A stretch of 64,000 bases of DNA from Verrucomicrobiota bacterium (GTDB taxonomy: Bacteria > Verrucomicrobiota > Verrucomicrobiia > Verrucomicrobiales > V1-33): assembly GCA_003402705.1 (NCBI GenBank), contig QQNF01000006.1:44631-108630 (forward strand), in the 5' to 3' direction. Below, piece by piece: positions 9,901-17,240 of this stretch. A program made the translations under genes and the position numbers. Position 1 is the first letter of the stretch; each line of letters opens with the position of its first letter. The notes under the pieces are model-generated. The model was not told the origin of the DNA, did not search any database, and saw only the letters and a program-made list of their open reading frames with translations.

Positions 9901-12314
9901 AGGGAGTAGCGGCGGGCGAGTTCCCGCAGGCGCTCCCTCGCCGGCTTGGGATTCCAATGGAGGCGGAGCAGGCCGGTGTCTACGCCCGGAAGAATCGCAA
10001 GGGCCACAATATCGCGCAAGTCCTCCGCCCGCTCGGGGTGGTCAACCAGATTGAGCAGAAACCGGCGGCAGACTTGGCCGACGGCATGTCGGATGGCCTC
10101 GCGCTCTGCGAGCGGCACATCGTCATCTGCTGGGGCTGTAAGGGAAGTTAGTAAGGAGTCGCCATCTCGGTGCAGGTCCAGCAGGCCGCGCACGGCGAGA
10201 GGCACGCCGAGGGTGATGCGGTGCAGGCTTTCGGCGAGAGTCCCTAGGTCGCCCTCCACTGGCGGGGCGAGTAGGCCAAGTGCGAAAGTAATCTCCGAAA
10301 CCGTGAACCGCAAGTTTTCCCCGAAATCCTCCACTCGGAGCACTGCCTGCGGAATTTCAACACGCCAGCCATGCTTGGTAGCTGGCGGCTGATGGAGATC
10401 CGGCCTTAGCCGGCTGCCGACGAGGACGAGCAACGGGAGGGGCTCGCGGAAGAGGGGGGCGAGGAGTTCCCGCAGCCAATTGTCGAGGTCATCTGAGAGT
10501 ACCTCGCAGGTATCCAGCAGCAGGATGAGGGGGTGGCGCTCCATGGCAGCGCGCAGAACGGCCCGCAGCCCCTCCGCGCGCTCGCGGTGGGGGCAGATGA
10601 CGGGGCCGTCGGTAAGGCCCGTCTCCCGGCACCATGCGGCGAAGAGTTCGCGATGCCTCCGAGGATCACGGCGCAGGGTGTCTATGTGTTTCGTTCTCCT
10701 GCCCAAGTCATCGTGCCACTGCCCTCCAGCGGTGAGGAGTTGGAGGAGCACGGAGTCTGTGCGCCCGCCGTCGGTGGTGGCCAACTGGAGCTGGGACTCG
10801 AATTTGTCCATCGTGGCGCGGTGCTCCTTAGCCGACGCTCGGACGCGGGCTTCTGCCAGCCAGTAGGGATCGGCCACCTCCATGCCCAGCTGCTGGGCCA
10901 GGCGGATCGCGAGGACACGGAAAAGTTCCTCCGGGCTGCGCGGCTCGCCGGTAAGCGGAGCCCGCCAGTCGCCTTTGTCCCAGTCCACAAGGAGTGGGCG
11001 GACTTCCGGGTGTGCGTCCTGAGCCAGGCATCGGACGCGGTGGAGGAACCAGCTCTTCCCCATGCCGCCAAACCCGTGAGCCCATATCAGCCGAATGCCG
11101 CGGCTGCCCGCGTCAGCATTGCCAGTCCGGAAGCGGCTCATGAGCCCCTCTACGGCGTCCACGCCCAGTCCGAGCTGGGACTCGCGCCCGATGAAGCTAC
11201 CAGCGGTCTCCGGATAAAAGTCATCCGGCGGCGGCGGAAGACTCTCCGGGCGGCAGGGCTGTAGCGTGGATGATACTGGGGCAGGCGGAGCTGCCACAGG
11301 AAGGTCTCCGACTTTTTTGAGCTTCGACCGGTCAAACTTGAGTGCGCCCATCCGACAGCGCTGCTGATACTCAGGGAGCCCCAGGGTCGCGACGAAGCGG
11401 GTGCAGTCTCTGATCTCAAGTTCGATCCAGTTCGTCCAGTCCGTTGCGAGCTGGTACGCCGCAGCGGTCGTTGCGCCGCCGCGGGCAATGTCAAACGTAC
11501 CGCCGACTTCGATGACGTCAGAGGTGCAGTTCCTCACTTGGAGGAGGTTTTCCTTGCGCCAGTGCGCCTCCGATAACGGATTGAGCGGGCGCAGGTAGGA
11601 CCAGACCAAGGTCGAGATGCGTTTCTCGCCGAGGTCCAGAAGGTCTCCCAGACGTAGAAGGGCCGCAAGGAAACGGAGATTGACCGGGTCCTCCCCGATC
11701 TCGTGGGGATCGAGAGCTTCATCATTCAGCACCCGGGAACGGTCCCACGAGTGCGCGACAGCAACATGGACAAGCGGCTCAATGAACTTCTCACCGATCA
11801 GAACTCGGAGGCTGGAGCCGGCAGGAGAGGCGTCTGTGAGCACGAATGAGCCCAAGCGGCCCGGATGCTGAAGGCGGAACCAGTCCGCGGCCAATTGGCG
11901 CAGTCCCATTTCACCCATCCATTTCCTCGCGTCGTCGCCCAGGTCCTCTTTTACCTGCTTCCACTTATCTGCATTCTCAGAGCTTGCCCAATTGGTGAAG
12001 TCGGAATCCTTGGGTAGGCCGAGCACTTCTTCCTTTGGCCCCCACATACCGGAATCGTGGAGGAGAACGGCAAGCAGAAGCAGATAAAGTTCGGTGCCAT
12101 TGAGCACACACGAATCCGGGAGAAGCTGGCCGATCCTGTGAGCTACCCGGCAGGAATGCAGCAGGTCGTGGTCTGTAAAGTCTTCTGCGCCGATGGGCCG
12201 CGTGTGCCCGAGCAACGGCTTAACATGGTCGTGCACAGCAATTAGCTTCCCGTGCAGGCCCCTGTTTTTCGTCCCGAGTCGTCTTACAAGTTCTAGGGAA
12301 TGCCAGTCATCCAT
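6960..12314 (-). CDS. HD-domain / STAND-like NTPase / TPR-array protein
   Basis: A protein of 1784 residues if started at the ATG at 12314; the frame stays open to 12494, but the extra codons come from the dispersed repeat at 12481 and carry no domain. Residues ~20-230 form an HD-type domain (FTDHDLLHS at 46-54, LLHDSGM at 84-90, LRLGDLLDL at 220-228), resembling the HD domains of conflict systems. A P-loop NTPase follows (GFGGMGKS at 414-421; LILLLDTCE as likely Walker B), then a winged-helix-like region, then 16 nearly identical 35-residue TPR units (about residues 1045-1605) and a C-terminal TPR-like tail. The layout suggests a signal-sensing NTPase that oligomerises, with HD as enzymatic or nucleotide-binding effector. 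It lies 190 bp after the CHAT/NB-ARC gene in the same direction. Family assignment is by motif only. Confidence 0.8.
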   Translation of the reverse strand: MDDWHSLELVRRLGTKNRGLHGKLIAVHDHVKPLLGHTRPIGAEDFTDHDLLHSCRVAHRIGQLLPDSCVLNGTELYLLLLAVLLHDSGMWGPKEEVLGLPKDSDFTNWASSENADKWKQVKEDLGDDARKWMGEMGLRQLAADWFRLQHPGRLGSFVLTDASPAGSSLRVLIGEKFIEPLVHVAVAHSWDRSRVLNDEALDPHEIGEDPVNLRFLAALLRLGDLLDLGEKRISTLVWSYLRPLNPLSEAHWRKENLLQVRNCTSDVIEVGGTFDIARGGATTAAAYQLATDWTNWIELEIRDCTRFVATLGLPEYQQRCRMGALKFDRSKLKKVGDLPVAAPPAPVSSTLQPCRPESLPPPPDDFYPETAGSFIGRESQLGLGVDAVEGLMSRFRTGNADAGSRGIRLIWAHGFGGMGKSWFLHRVRCLAQDAHPEVRPLLVDWDKGDWRAPLTGEPRSPEELFRVLAIRLAQQLGMEVADPYWLAEARVRASAKEHRATMDKFESQLQLATTDGGRTDSVLLQLLTAGGQWHDDLGRRTKHIDTLRRDPRRHRELFAAWCRETGLTDGPVICPHRERAEGLRAVLRAAMERHPLILLLDTCEVLSDDLDNWLRELLAPLFREPLPLLVLVGSRLRPDLHQPPATKHGWRVEIPQAVLRVEDFGENLRFTVSEITFALGLLAPPVEGDLGTLAESLHRITLGVPLAVRGLLDLHRDGDSLLTSLTAPADDDVPLAEREAIRHAVGQVCRRFLLNLVDHPERAEDLRDIVALAILPGVDTGLLRLHWNPKPARERLRELARRYSLVSDGDLHPSVRSYLRRFWRSEDERPDCFTDVLSGLRCCFTIAGGEFENPTPAERVTRTIAELNLRSWDEGDAITADAARVLCLARVYEVDSLPLESLLRELPLAGPANAAARALWPRDFDESPSMQIILPWLRRSCDTARPMWSAEESAALSLLSGTTGISSTAQPETLLAAHRHLETAVAHFTIDLLPISIAAGEAFFEIAHGLDPFSPSNANRNHPPFLSALAYERAIALGHLASVAWNNVANIYAEHLGEPAKAEEAYRRAIELDPENGFPHHGLGNLYQYHLGEHAKAEGAYRRATELEPRAAAPHNGLGNLYLDHLGEPAKAEEAYRRAIELDSENAFPHHGLGNLYQYHHGEPEKAEVAYRRAIELDPKNAAPHHGLGNLYRDHLGEPEKAEEAYRRAIELDPKNALPHNGLGNLYRDHLGELAKAEEAYRRAIELDPKLDLPHCGLGSLYEDYLGEPAKAEEAYRRAIELDPGNAFPHYCLVSLYRDHLEEPAKAEEAYRRAIELDPENAAPHHGLGNLYRDHLGEPAKAEEAYRRAIELDPENAAPHHGLGNLYRDHLGEPAKAEEAYRRAIELDPENAFPHYDLGNLYRDHLGEPAKAEASCRRAIELDPENAVLHHCLGNLYRDHIGEPTKAEASYRRAIELDPKLGLPHCGLGRLYEDYLGEPAKAEEAYRRAIELDPENAFPHYDLGNLYRDRLGAPAKAEASYRRAIELNPKIDLPHCGLGSLYEDYLGEPAKAEEAYRRAIELNPENAFPHYGLGGLYKDYLGEPAKAEEAYRRAIELNPKSAQPHLGLGALFQEAGRWVEAIAAFQRALALDRTSGAAQRGMAWVALRSSGNVEEARRWADEAGKVDPSHPGTLLAGMAVEAWAHGWPAIATAFPAWVQEPKTGNEAFLWSSRQRLAALLRRMHARGELEAAAAVLRVAASRACWQPWAAAVDALLADTAKAQLSDQRSRTILELLRHKDSNRH
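7500..9180 (-). repeat. Array of 16 tandem 105-bp units encoding TPRs
   Basis: The period is exactly 105 bp, one 35-residue TPR (EPAKAEEAYRRAIELDPEN-type) per unit. Variation concentrates at the DPEN/DPKL position and the helix face after PH, while framework codons are nearly invariant. The high nucleotide identity implies recent duplication or ongoing homogenisation, and makes the region prone to copy-number change and mis-assembly. Confidence 0.9.
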
Positions 12315-12504
12315 AAAGAAGTCAGATAGTTGTGTCCGGGAGGCATTACAGAGGCGCACAAGAGCACCGGCACGACGGAGGCGAGCAGAAGTACGGGGGT
12401 TGTGGCGAAGCGGAGGCGGAGTTCGCGCATGGCTGACGACTGGACTAGCGTACGGCGTCGCGGGCGTCCACAGACTTTCCAGAGGTCTGGCCAACCTGCG
12501 GCGT
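12315..12504. other. 190-bp spacer between the two NTPase/TPR genes
   Basis: No gene is evident. It contains one copy of the dispersed AGAGGTCTG motif at 12481-12496, 8 bp from the stop codon of the NB-ARC/TPR gene. Confidence 0.5.
12481..12496 (+). repeat. Dispersed AGAGGTCTG motif, copy 1
   Basis: AGAGGTCTGGCCAACC, just 3' of the minus-strand NB-ARC/TPR gene. Translated on the minus strand it gives a false start (MARPLES...) in front of the HD/NTPase gene. Confidence 0.7.
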
Positions 12505-15486
12505 TCACAACTTCTCCGCCTCCTTCGCCAACACCACCAACGACAGGCCGAGCGGCGTGGCGATTTCTTCGATCCGTCCCGCCTCCGGAAGCCCCATCCG
12601 CCGCGCCTCCCGCCACGCCCATGCTAGGTGGGTCACGATTTCCATGACGTCCTCTTTGTTCCCGCGAATGACCAGCATTTGCGCGACCATGACCCGTCCG
12701 GCGATCAGCGATCGCACATCGCCGAGTTTCTCATAAACGGGTAACTCTTCCTCGCGGCGCATCCGCAGGGCCTCGTCGAGCTGGCCACGAGCCCTCAGAA
12801 TGTCCGCAATTTTTCCGAGCGCCATCGCGCGGAAGCGCACGTCACGGAGTTTCTCAAAGACGGGCAACACTTCCTCTCGGAGCATGAACAGTGCCTCGTC
12901 CAGCTGGCCGCAGACCCTGAAAATGTCCGCGATCTGCGCTAGCGTTAACGCGCAGGAACGCACTTCGCCGAGTTTCTCATAAACCGGCAACACTTCCTCG
13001 CGGCGGATCCGCAGGGCCTCTTCGAGTTGGCCGTGGGCGCTGAGAATGTCCGCGATCTTCCCCAGCGTCACCGCACGCTCGCGAACGTCGCCGAGTTTCT
13101 CAACGACGGGCAACTCTTCCTCGCGGCGGATGCGCAGGGCCTCGTCGAGCTCGCCGCGGGCGCTGAGAATGTCCGCGATCTTCCCCAGCGTCACCGCACG
13201 ATCACGCACTTCTCCGATCTTCTCAAAGACGGGGATCATTTCCTCTCTGCGGATGCGCAGGGCCTCGTCGAGTTCGCCACGGTCGCCGAGAATGTCCGCG
13301 ATCTGCCCCATAGTCACCGCGCGGGAGCGCACGTCGCCGAGTTTCTCAAAGACGGGCAACACCTCCTCGCGGTGGATGTGCAAGGCCTCGTCGAGCTCGC
13401 CGCGGGCACTGAGAATGTCCGCGATCTTCCCCTGGGTCAACGCACGGGTGCGCACGTCGCCGAGTTTCTCAAAAACGGGCAACTGTTCCTCGCGTCGGAT
13501 GCGCAGGGCCTCATCAAGCTCACCGCGGTCGGTGAGAATGCCCGCGATCTTCCCCAGCGTCATCGCGCAAGAGCGCACGTCGCCGAGTTTCTCAAAGACG
13601 GGCAGCAGTTCCTCGCGTCGGATGCGCAGGGCCTCGTCGAGCTCGCCGCGGGCGCTGAGTATGTCACAGATCCTTCCCAGCGTGATCGCACGGGAACGCT
13701 CGTCGCCGAGTTTCTCAAAAACGGGTAACACTTGCTCTCGGCGGATGCGCAGGGCCTCGTCGAGTTCGCCGCGGTCGCCGAGAATATCTGCAATCTTCTC
13801 CAGCGTCACCGCGCGGCGGTAGAGGCCGGCTTCACCCTTGTCGGTGAAGAAGGGCAGGAGTTGGTCGCGGCAAATGCGCTCGGCTTGTTCCACCTTTCCC
13901 TGCTGGAGAAGGAGGCCCGAGTGGGTGAAGAGCGTGGCGGCTTTCTCGTCGTCCATGTCGCGGTCCCCGTGGAGGGCGGCGGCTTCCGCAAAGAGGGCCG
14001 CGGAAGCTTCGCCCTCGCCGAGCACCTGGAGGGCGCGGGCAAGATCGCGGACGAGGCGGGGATCACGCCGGGGCTGGATCGCATCCAGGGTGCTGGCGGC
14101 AAGCGCGGCGGCTTCGCGGCTCCGACTATTGAAAAGCCGGACGCTGCAGACCCGATAGGCATACTCACAGGCTAGGGGGTGATCTCCGGCGGCGAAGGCG
14201 AGACGGCGGAGTTCGAGGAGCCGGGATTCAGTGGTTTTGCCACCCAAATCATCCCGCCAATGCTTCTGCAACACGAGAAGGACAGCGGGGGCAGCCTCAG
14301 CGGGCGGCTCGCCAAGGATGGGCCGGAGGAAGGGAGCAGCGAGCCAGTGAGGTTGGCCCTTTATCTGCCAAACGTAAACGAGACCCCAAGCGACGGCAGT
14401 GGCTAGGTGGGCGGCGACGGCGCTCTCAGTGGCCGGAGACTGCGGACCAGTGTGTAGGGCGAGGGCAGCCGCGAGCGGCACGGGTTCTTCGCAGACCTGA
14501 AGGGCAGCGAGCAAATCTCGCGCGGCAGGGGTGAGGGCGGCACAGAGGGCGGCGGCGAAAACGTCTTCCCGGAACTCGGCTTCCTTGGCCTCAAGGGCGG
14601 CAATTAGGACGGAGTGGTCCAGGCCGGGCTGGTCGAGGACTTTGAAGAGCCACTCAAGGAGCCGGTGATTGCCTCCAGCGGTCGTGATGGCGCGGTGGCG
14701 TAGGTCGTCGGGCTGACCAGCGGCGCGGAGGTAGATGCCGGTAAGGCGGGCGAGGCGCTTTTGCTGGTCCGCCTCATCCATCGGGGTGATGGGCAATTGT
14801 TCCAGCCCGGGCACGCTAGCGGCAGGGAGCTGGTAGCGGGTCGTAATGAGTAGGCGGGCATGCCCATCGTCTGCCACCGCACGGACGAGGGCGCTCAGCA
14901 CGGGCGCGACCCCGGGCCTCACGTTGGCGAAGGCTTCGCCAGTGTGGGGAAGGTCCTGGTTTTGCTCGTAGTCATCGAGCACAAAAAACAGGGGCTTCTC
15001 GCAGGCCAAGATGGCAGCGGCGAGGCGGTGGGCGAATTCGCCTGCTCCCTGGAGGGCCAGACGCGCGCCTTCAGCCTCGTGAGGCAGGGCTTTGGCCAGG
15101 GCCTGTGTGAGCGTGGTCTCATCGCAGAGACCAAAGATGGGAACTAGCAGGAAATCGTGCTTAAGGCGGTCGGCCCAGCGGCTCACGACGCTGCTTTTCC
15201 CCAGCCCTCCGGTGCCGTGCAGCACAAGGCCGCCGACGCCATTGCTGCGGAGGAGGCGGATGCCGTGCTGGAGCAGGCGACGGCGGCCGACGAATTGTTC
15301 CAAACCAGGGACTTTCGGTGAGCGATGGTCGCCGGGGATGAGGAAGTGTTCGCTGGGGAGCTTGCCTGCCGCTTTGACGCGGCCTTTGAAGCCGGGCGCA
15401 GTGACGAGCGGCCGGGCACGGCACCGTCGAAATGGAGGCGCAGCAGGTGCCAGCCGTCGGCCCCTTTGTCGATCATGCCCCGCCAT
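12505..15486 (-). CDS. NB-ARC-type NTPase with TPR array (C-terminal part of a CHAT-NB-ARC-TPR protein)
   Basis: The frame encodes 993 residues, but the first ~25 are an out-of-frame reading of the CHAT gene; genuine sequence begins near PLVTAPGFKGR. A VGRRRLLQ motif leads into a P-loop (GTGGLGKSS, 91-99), a Walker B strand (LFFVLDD, 166-172) and a TTRYQLP sensor motif, as in STAND/NB-ARC NTPases. Residues ~545-960 are nine or ten 40-residue TPR-like units (RGELDEALRIRREE... pattern). The protein is probably not made from its own start; it continues the CHAT protein of 15411-16436 after a single-base frameshift. As a fused protein it would be a signal-responsive NTPase controlling a caspase-like protease. 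Whether the split is real, programmed or a sequence error cannot be told here. Confidence 0.8.
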   Translation of the reverse strand: MAGHDRQRGRRLAPAAPPFRRCRARPLVTAPGFKGRVKAAGKLPSEHFLIPGDHRSPKVPGLEQFVGRRRLLQHGIRLLRSNGVGGLVLHGTGGLGKSSVVSRWADRLKHDFLLVPIFGLCDETTLTQALAKALPHEAEGARLALQGAGEFAHRLAAAILACEKPLFFVLDDYEQNQDLPHTGEAFANVRPGVAPVLSALVRAVADDGHARLLITTRYQLPAASVPGLEQLPITPMDEADQQKRLARLTGIYLRAAGQPDDLRHRAITTAGGNHRLLEWLFKVLDQPGLDHSVLIAALEAKEAEFREDVFAAALCAALTPAARDLLAALQVCEEPVPLAAALALHTGPQSPATESAVAAHLATAVAWGLVYVWQIKGQPHWLAAPFLRPILGEPPAEAAPAVLLVLQKHWRDDLGGKTTESRLLELRRLAFAAGDHPLACEYAYRVCSVRLFNSRSREAAALAASTLDAIQPRRDPRLVRDLARALQVLGEGEASAALFAEAAALHGDRDMDDEKAATLFTHSGLLLQQGKVEQAERICRDQLLPFFTDKGEAGLYRRAVTLEKIADILGDRGELDEALRIRREQVLPVFEKLGDERSRAITLGRICDILSARGELDEALRIRREELLPVFEKLGDVRSCAMTLGKIAGILTDRGELDEALRIRREEQLPVFEKLGDVRTRALTQGKIADILSARGELDEALHIHREEVLPVFEKLGDVRSRAVTMGQIADILGDRGELDEALRIRREEMIPVFEKIGEVRDRAVTLGKIADILSARGELDEALRIRREEELPVVEKLGDVRERAVTLGKIADILSAHGQLEEALRIRREEVLPVYEKLGEVRSCALTLAQIADIFRVCGQLDEALFMLREEVLPVFEKLRDVRFRAMALGKIADILRARGQLDEALRMRREEELPVYEKLGDVRSLIAGRVMVAQMLVIRGNKEDVMEIVTHLAWAWREARRMGLPEAGRIEEIATPLGLSLVVLAKEAEKL
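12680..13850 (-). repeat. Array of 9-10 tandem 120-bp units encoding 40-residue TPR-like repeats
   Basis: Each unit reads like GELDEALRIRREELLPVFEK followed by LGDVRS and a GKIADIL helix. Units near the ends are more diverged than those in the centre, the usual sign of expansion from within. Confidence 0.85.
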
Positions 15487-16436
15487 GTGGCGGAGAGAGC
15501 GGCGGGTAGCGATTCGCCGGTAGCGAGGGCGCGGTAGAGGATTTCGGCGGCGAGAATGGCGTGGTCGTCGCGCACAAGGCGGCCCCAGCCGAGGGCGGCG
15601 CGAATGCCATGGGCGATCAGGGATTCAGCCAGGGATTGCTCTTCGCCGTGCCCGGGATTCTGCGCGGTGCGGCAGCCGGAAAGGAAAACGACCCGCGGGC
15701 GGCGAGAGCCGAAGGCCTTGGCCAACTGGTCCGCCGTGGCGGGGGCAGGCTGGCCAGTTTCGTCTTCCAGATAGAAAACGGGGGTCACGCCCTCATGCCC
15801 GGCGTGGCCAATAAGATGAAAAATGTCGAAGGTCCCTGCGGGCTGCACAGAGACAAGCTCCCCGAGGTCGGGAAGGCATCCGCTTTCCTCGACCGTCAGT
15901 TCCATCAGGCGCTTTCCACGGACCTCGGCGGCCCGAAACATGCGGCCTTCTTCGACCTCGAACTGGAGCGGCGCGCCGCCGCCTTCCGGAGCCGCGGCCA
16001 TGAAAAGCGTGTGCAGCGGGCGATTCTCCGGTGCAGGCCATGCGGGACCTGTCCGGCCATGCCAGCGGGTCGGGACAATGGCAGGGTTGGTCTTCGCGAC
16101 GAGGAAACCCTCATCGTCGGCCATGGTTTCCCACGGGAGGTGAGCGAGCATTCTCTCCGTGTGAATCGCGAGCACGAGCGGACCGTCCCCATGACGAGCA
16201 CCCTCGATGGCGCGGGAAAGGGTGCGTTCAGAGCCATCGAGCCAGCGGAAGAGGCGCTGGCCGATCTCGAGCCGCGCAGTGCCATTATAGTAGTACGTCT
16301 CGGCCTGACCGATGAGGTCTTCTATCTCTTCAATCGCGAGATCGCGGTTCGTCGCGGTGTTTTCATTGTCCGTCCAGAAGCGAAACTGCCAGCAGTCGCG
16401 TTGCGGAGACAGGATCCGGAGATGGAGAACATTCAT
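15183..16436 (-). CDS. CHAT-domain caspase-like protease (N-terminal part of a split CHAT-NB-ARC-TPR gene)
   Basis: The start ATG at 16436 overlaps the stop of the small upstream gene by four bases (ATGA). Residues ~70-340 form a CHAT domain: the catalytic His lies in HLIGHAGHEG (likely H211) and the catalytic Cys in FLSGCRTA (C255), with the family's closing motif GWHLLRLHFDG near 330. CHAT domains are caspase-fold cysteine peptidases used in bacterial defence and programmed death. After about residue 341 the frame turns into low-complexity Ser/Ala sequence and stops at 15183. The NB-ARC continuation is one frame away, so the true domain boundary is at ~15411. I read this as one CHAT-NB-ARC-TPR gene with a one-base loss in the CCC run at 15414-15416 (GGG on the + strand). 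Confidence 0.8.
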   Translation of the reverse strand: MNVLHLRILSPQRDCWQFRFWTDNENTATNRDLAIEEIEDLIGQAETYYYNGTARLEIGQRLFRWLDGSERTLSRAIEGARHGDGPLVLAIHTERMLAHLPWETMADDEGFLVAKTNPAIVPTRWHGRTGPAWPAPENRPLHTLFMAAAPEGGGAPLQFEVEEGRMFRAAEVRGKRLMELTVEESGCLPDLGELVSVQPAGTFDIFHLIGHAGHEGVTPVFYLEDETGQPAPATADQLAKAFGSRRPRVVFLSGCRTAQNPGHGEEQSLAESLIAHGIRAALGWGRLVRDDHAILAAEILYRALATGESLPAALSATWRGMIDKGADGWHLLRLHFDGAVPGRSSLRPASKAASKRQASSPANTSSSPATIAHRKSLVWNNSSAAVACSSTASASSAAMASAALCCTAPEGWGKAAS

Positions 16437-16774
16437 GACGCCGGGCGCGTGATGGCTTTGAGGATGGCGGCGAGTTCCTCTTCCGTGACGGCATTGAGAT
16501 TAAGCCGCGAGCCGTCCGGGCATTCGATGACGCACGCAAAGTAGGCTCCGCCGGGCTTATCGCGGCGACTGCGGAACCATGCCAGGAGTTCCCGTGCGAG
16601 CACTGGCGCCGAGGCGACCTGGAGGAGATTAGCGGTCAGCGACAGCCAGTCAGTACGCTGCGGCGGATCCTCGGATGCCACGGCCTCGGCACTGAGGCCG
16701 TCGATGCACAGCAATTCTTCCAGCGCAGCATCTGCCGCCGGGCCTTCAAGGAACAGGGTAAGGTTCTTGCCCAT
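16433..16774 (-). CDS. EACC1-like effector-associated small protein
   Basis: 113 residues from the ATG at 16774, which has a GGAG Shine-Dalgarno at 16784-16781 (six bases away); the frame is open further upstream only through the duplicated gene end, so the longer start is rejected. The stop codon overlaps the CHAT start (ATGA), indicating translational coupling. The pattern of a short N-terminal strand, a LTANLLQVASAPVLARELLAWF helix pair and a terminal strand-helix (CVIECPDGSRLNLNAVTEEE) resembles the effector-associated constant component EACC1 that accompanies CHAT, caspase and trypsin effectors in NTP-dependent conflict systems. The assignment is by pattern and position and needs profile confirmation. 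It may act as an adaptor or signal transmitter to the CHAT effector. Confidence 0.65.
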   Translation of the reverse strand: MGKNLTLFLEGPAADAALEELLCIDGLSAEAVASEDPPQRTDWLSLTANLLQVASAPVLARELLAWFRSRRDKPGGAYFACVIECPDGSRLNLNAVTEEELAAILKAITRPAS

Positions 16775-16831
16775 GATGGGCTCCACAATAACGAACCGCG
16801 CGGCCCTGTCCAGGCAGACATGCCGTTGCCG

Positions 16832-16886
16832 AGCGACACCCGCGGCGCCACCGTCAAAGAATTCCAACCCCCAAAACGCTGACCCC
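16832..16886 (+). repeat. Right copy of 55-bp direct repeat (displaced gene 3' end)
   Basis: Encodes SDTRGATVKEFQPPKR and a TGA at 16880-16882 in the same relative frame as the end of the large gene (6243-6297). The upstream bases show no homology to that gene. A strong terminator follows at 16920, as would be expected if this were the original gene end before insertion of the block. Confidence 0.85.
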
Positions 16887-16919
16887 GGAAGCGCTACTCC
16901 GCTCGCCGCAAATGAAAAC

Positions 16920-16948
16920 GGCCCTCTGTCCCGCGCAGACAGAGGGCC
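16920..16948 (+). terminator. Strong intrinsic terminator after the displaced gene end
   Basis: An 11-bp perfect stem (GGCCCTCTGTC / GACAGAGGGCC) with a 7-base CCGCGCA loop, followed by ACTTTGTTTC. It is preceded by GAAAAC, so the hairpin has A-rich 5' and T-rich 3' flanks. Confidence 0.8.
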
Positions 16949-16997
16949 ACTTTGTTTCAGAAGTTGCCTTTCGTACGGAATAAGTCACTGTTTCGCC

Positions 16998-17240
16998 ATG
17001 AGTTCCATCTGCGTTGATCTCGAGAACGCCCTAGCCCGGCTCGATCCCGGTTCAGCCGCGGCGCTGGAACGTCTTGTCAGGGACTCGCTGGCGTTGCTTG
17101 AGTCGCGTGTGGTCCATGCTCAGGAACTGGACGCCCGGGGCTGGCCGGTGGGTTACTTTGACCGCACCGAAGGCAGCTTTTCCGGTCAGCCACTTGAAGC
17201 ACCCGAAGATCCTCCCGCGGAATCCTTGCCCCGGTGGTGA
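16998..17240 (+). CDS. VapB-like antitoxin
   Basis: 80 residues from the ATG at 16998; longer in-frame starts run back through the terminator and repeat and are unlikely. The N-terminal part (LENALARLDPGSAAALERLVRDSLALL) is amphipathic helical and the C-terminal part (YFDRTEGSFSGQPLEAPEDPP) acidic and extended, as in antitoxins that wrap around PIN toxins. I do not recognise a specific DNA-binding family. The stop TGA overlaps the toxin ATG (TGATG at 17238-17242), so translation is coupled. Function is inferred mainly from the partner. Confidence 0.65.
   Translation: MSSICVDLENALARLDPGSAAALERLVRDSLALLESRVVHAQELDARGWPVGYFDRTEGSFSGQPLEAPEDPPAESLPRW

Larger units (their letters stand above)
6298..16831. 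mobile_element. Candidate inserted conflict-system block between 55-bp direct repeats
   Basis: All three intact or split genes inside run on the minus strand, opposite to the large gene whose 3' end is duplicated at both borders. The coding sequences here use more CTG, GCG and CGG than the flanking C-biased genes. No integrase, transposase or recombinase gene is visible inside, so the mechanism of arrival is unknown and the block may be a decayed or trans-mobilised element. The duplication pattern resembles att sites of integrative elements that restore a gene end, but that is inference. Confidence 0.5.

Noticed and set aside
12315..12494. Extended N-terminus for the HD/NTPase protein starting with MARPLES
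   Set aside because: The extra 60 codons come from the spacer and the dispersed AGAGGTCTG motif (the same MARPLEG reading appears at copy 5). The domain begins right after the ATG at 12314.
15405..15420. Programmed -1 ribosomal frameshift between CHAT and NB-ARC
   Set aside because: No X-XXY-YYZ slippery heptamer is present at the junction, and no clear downstream structure was recognised. A plain indel or error in the CCC run is simpler.
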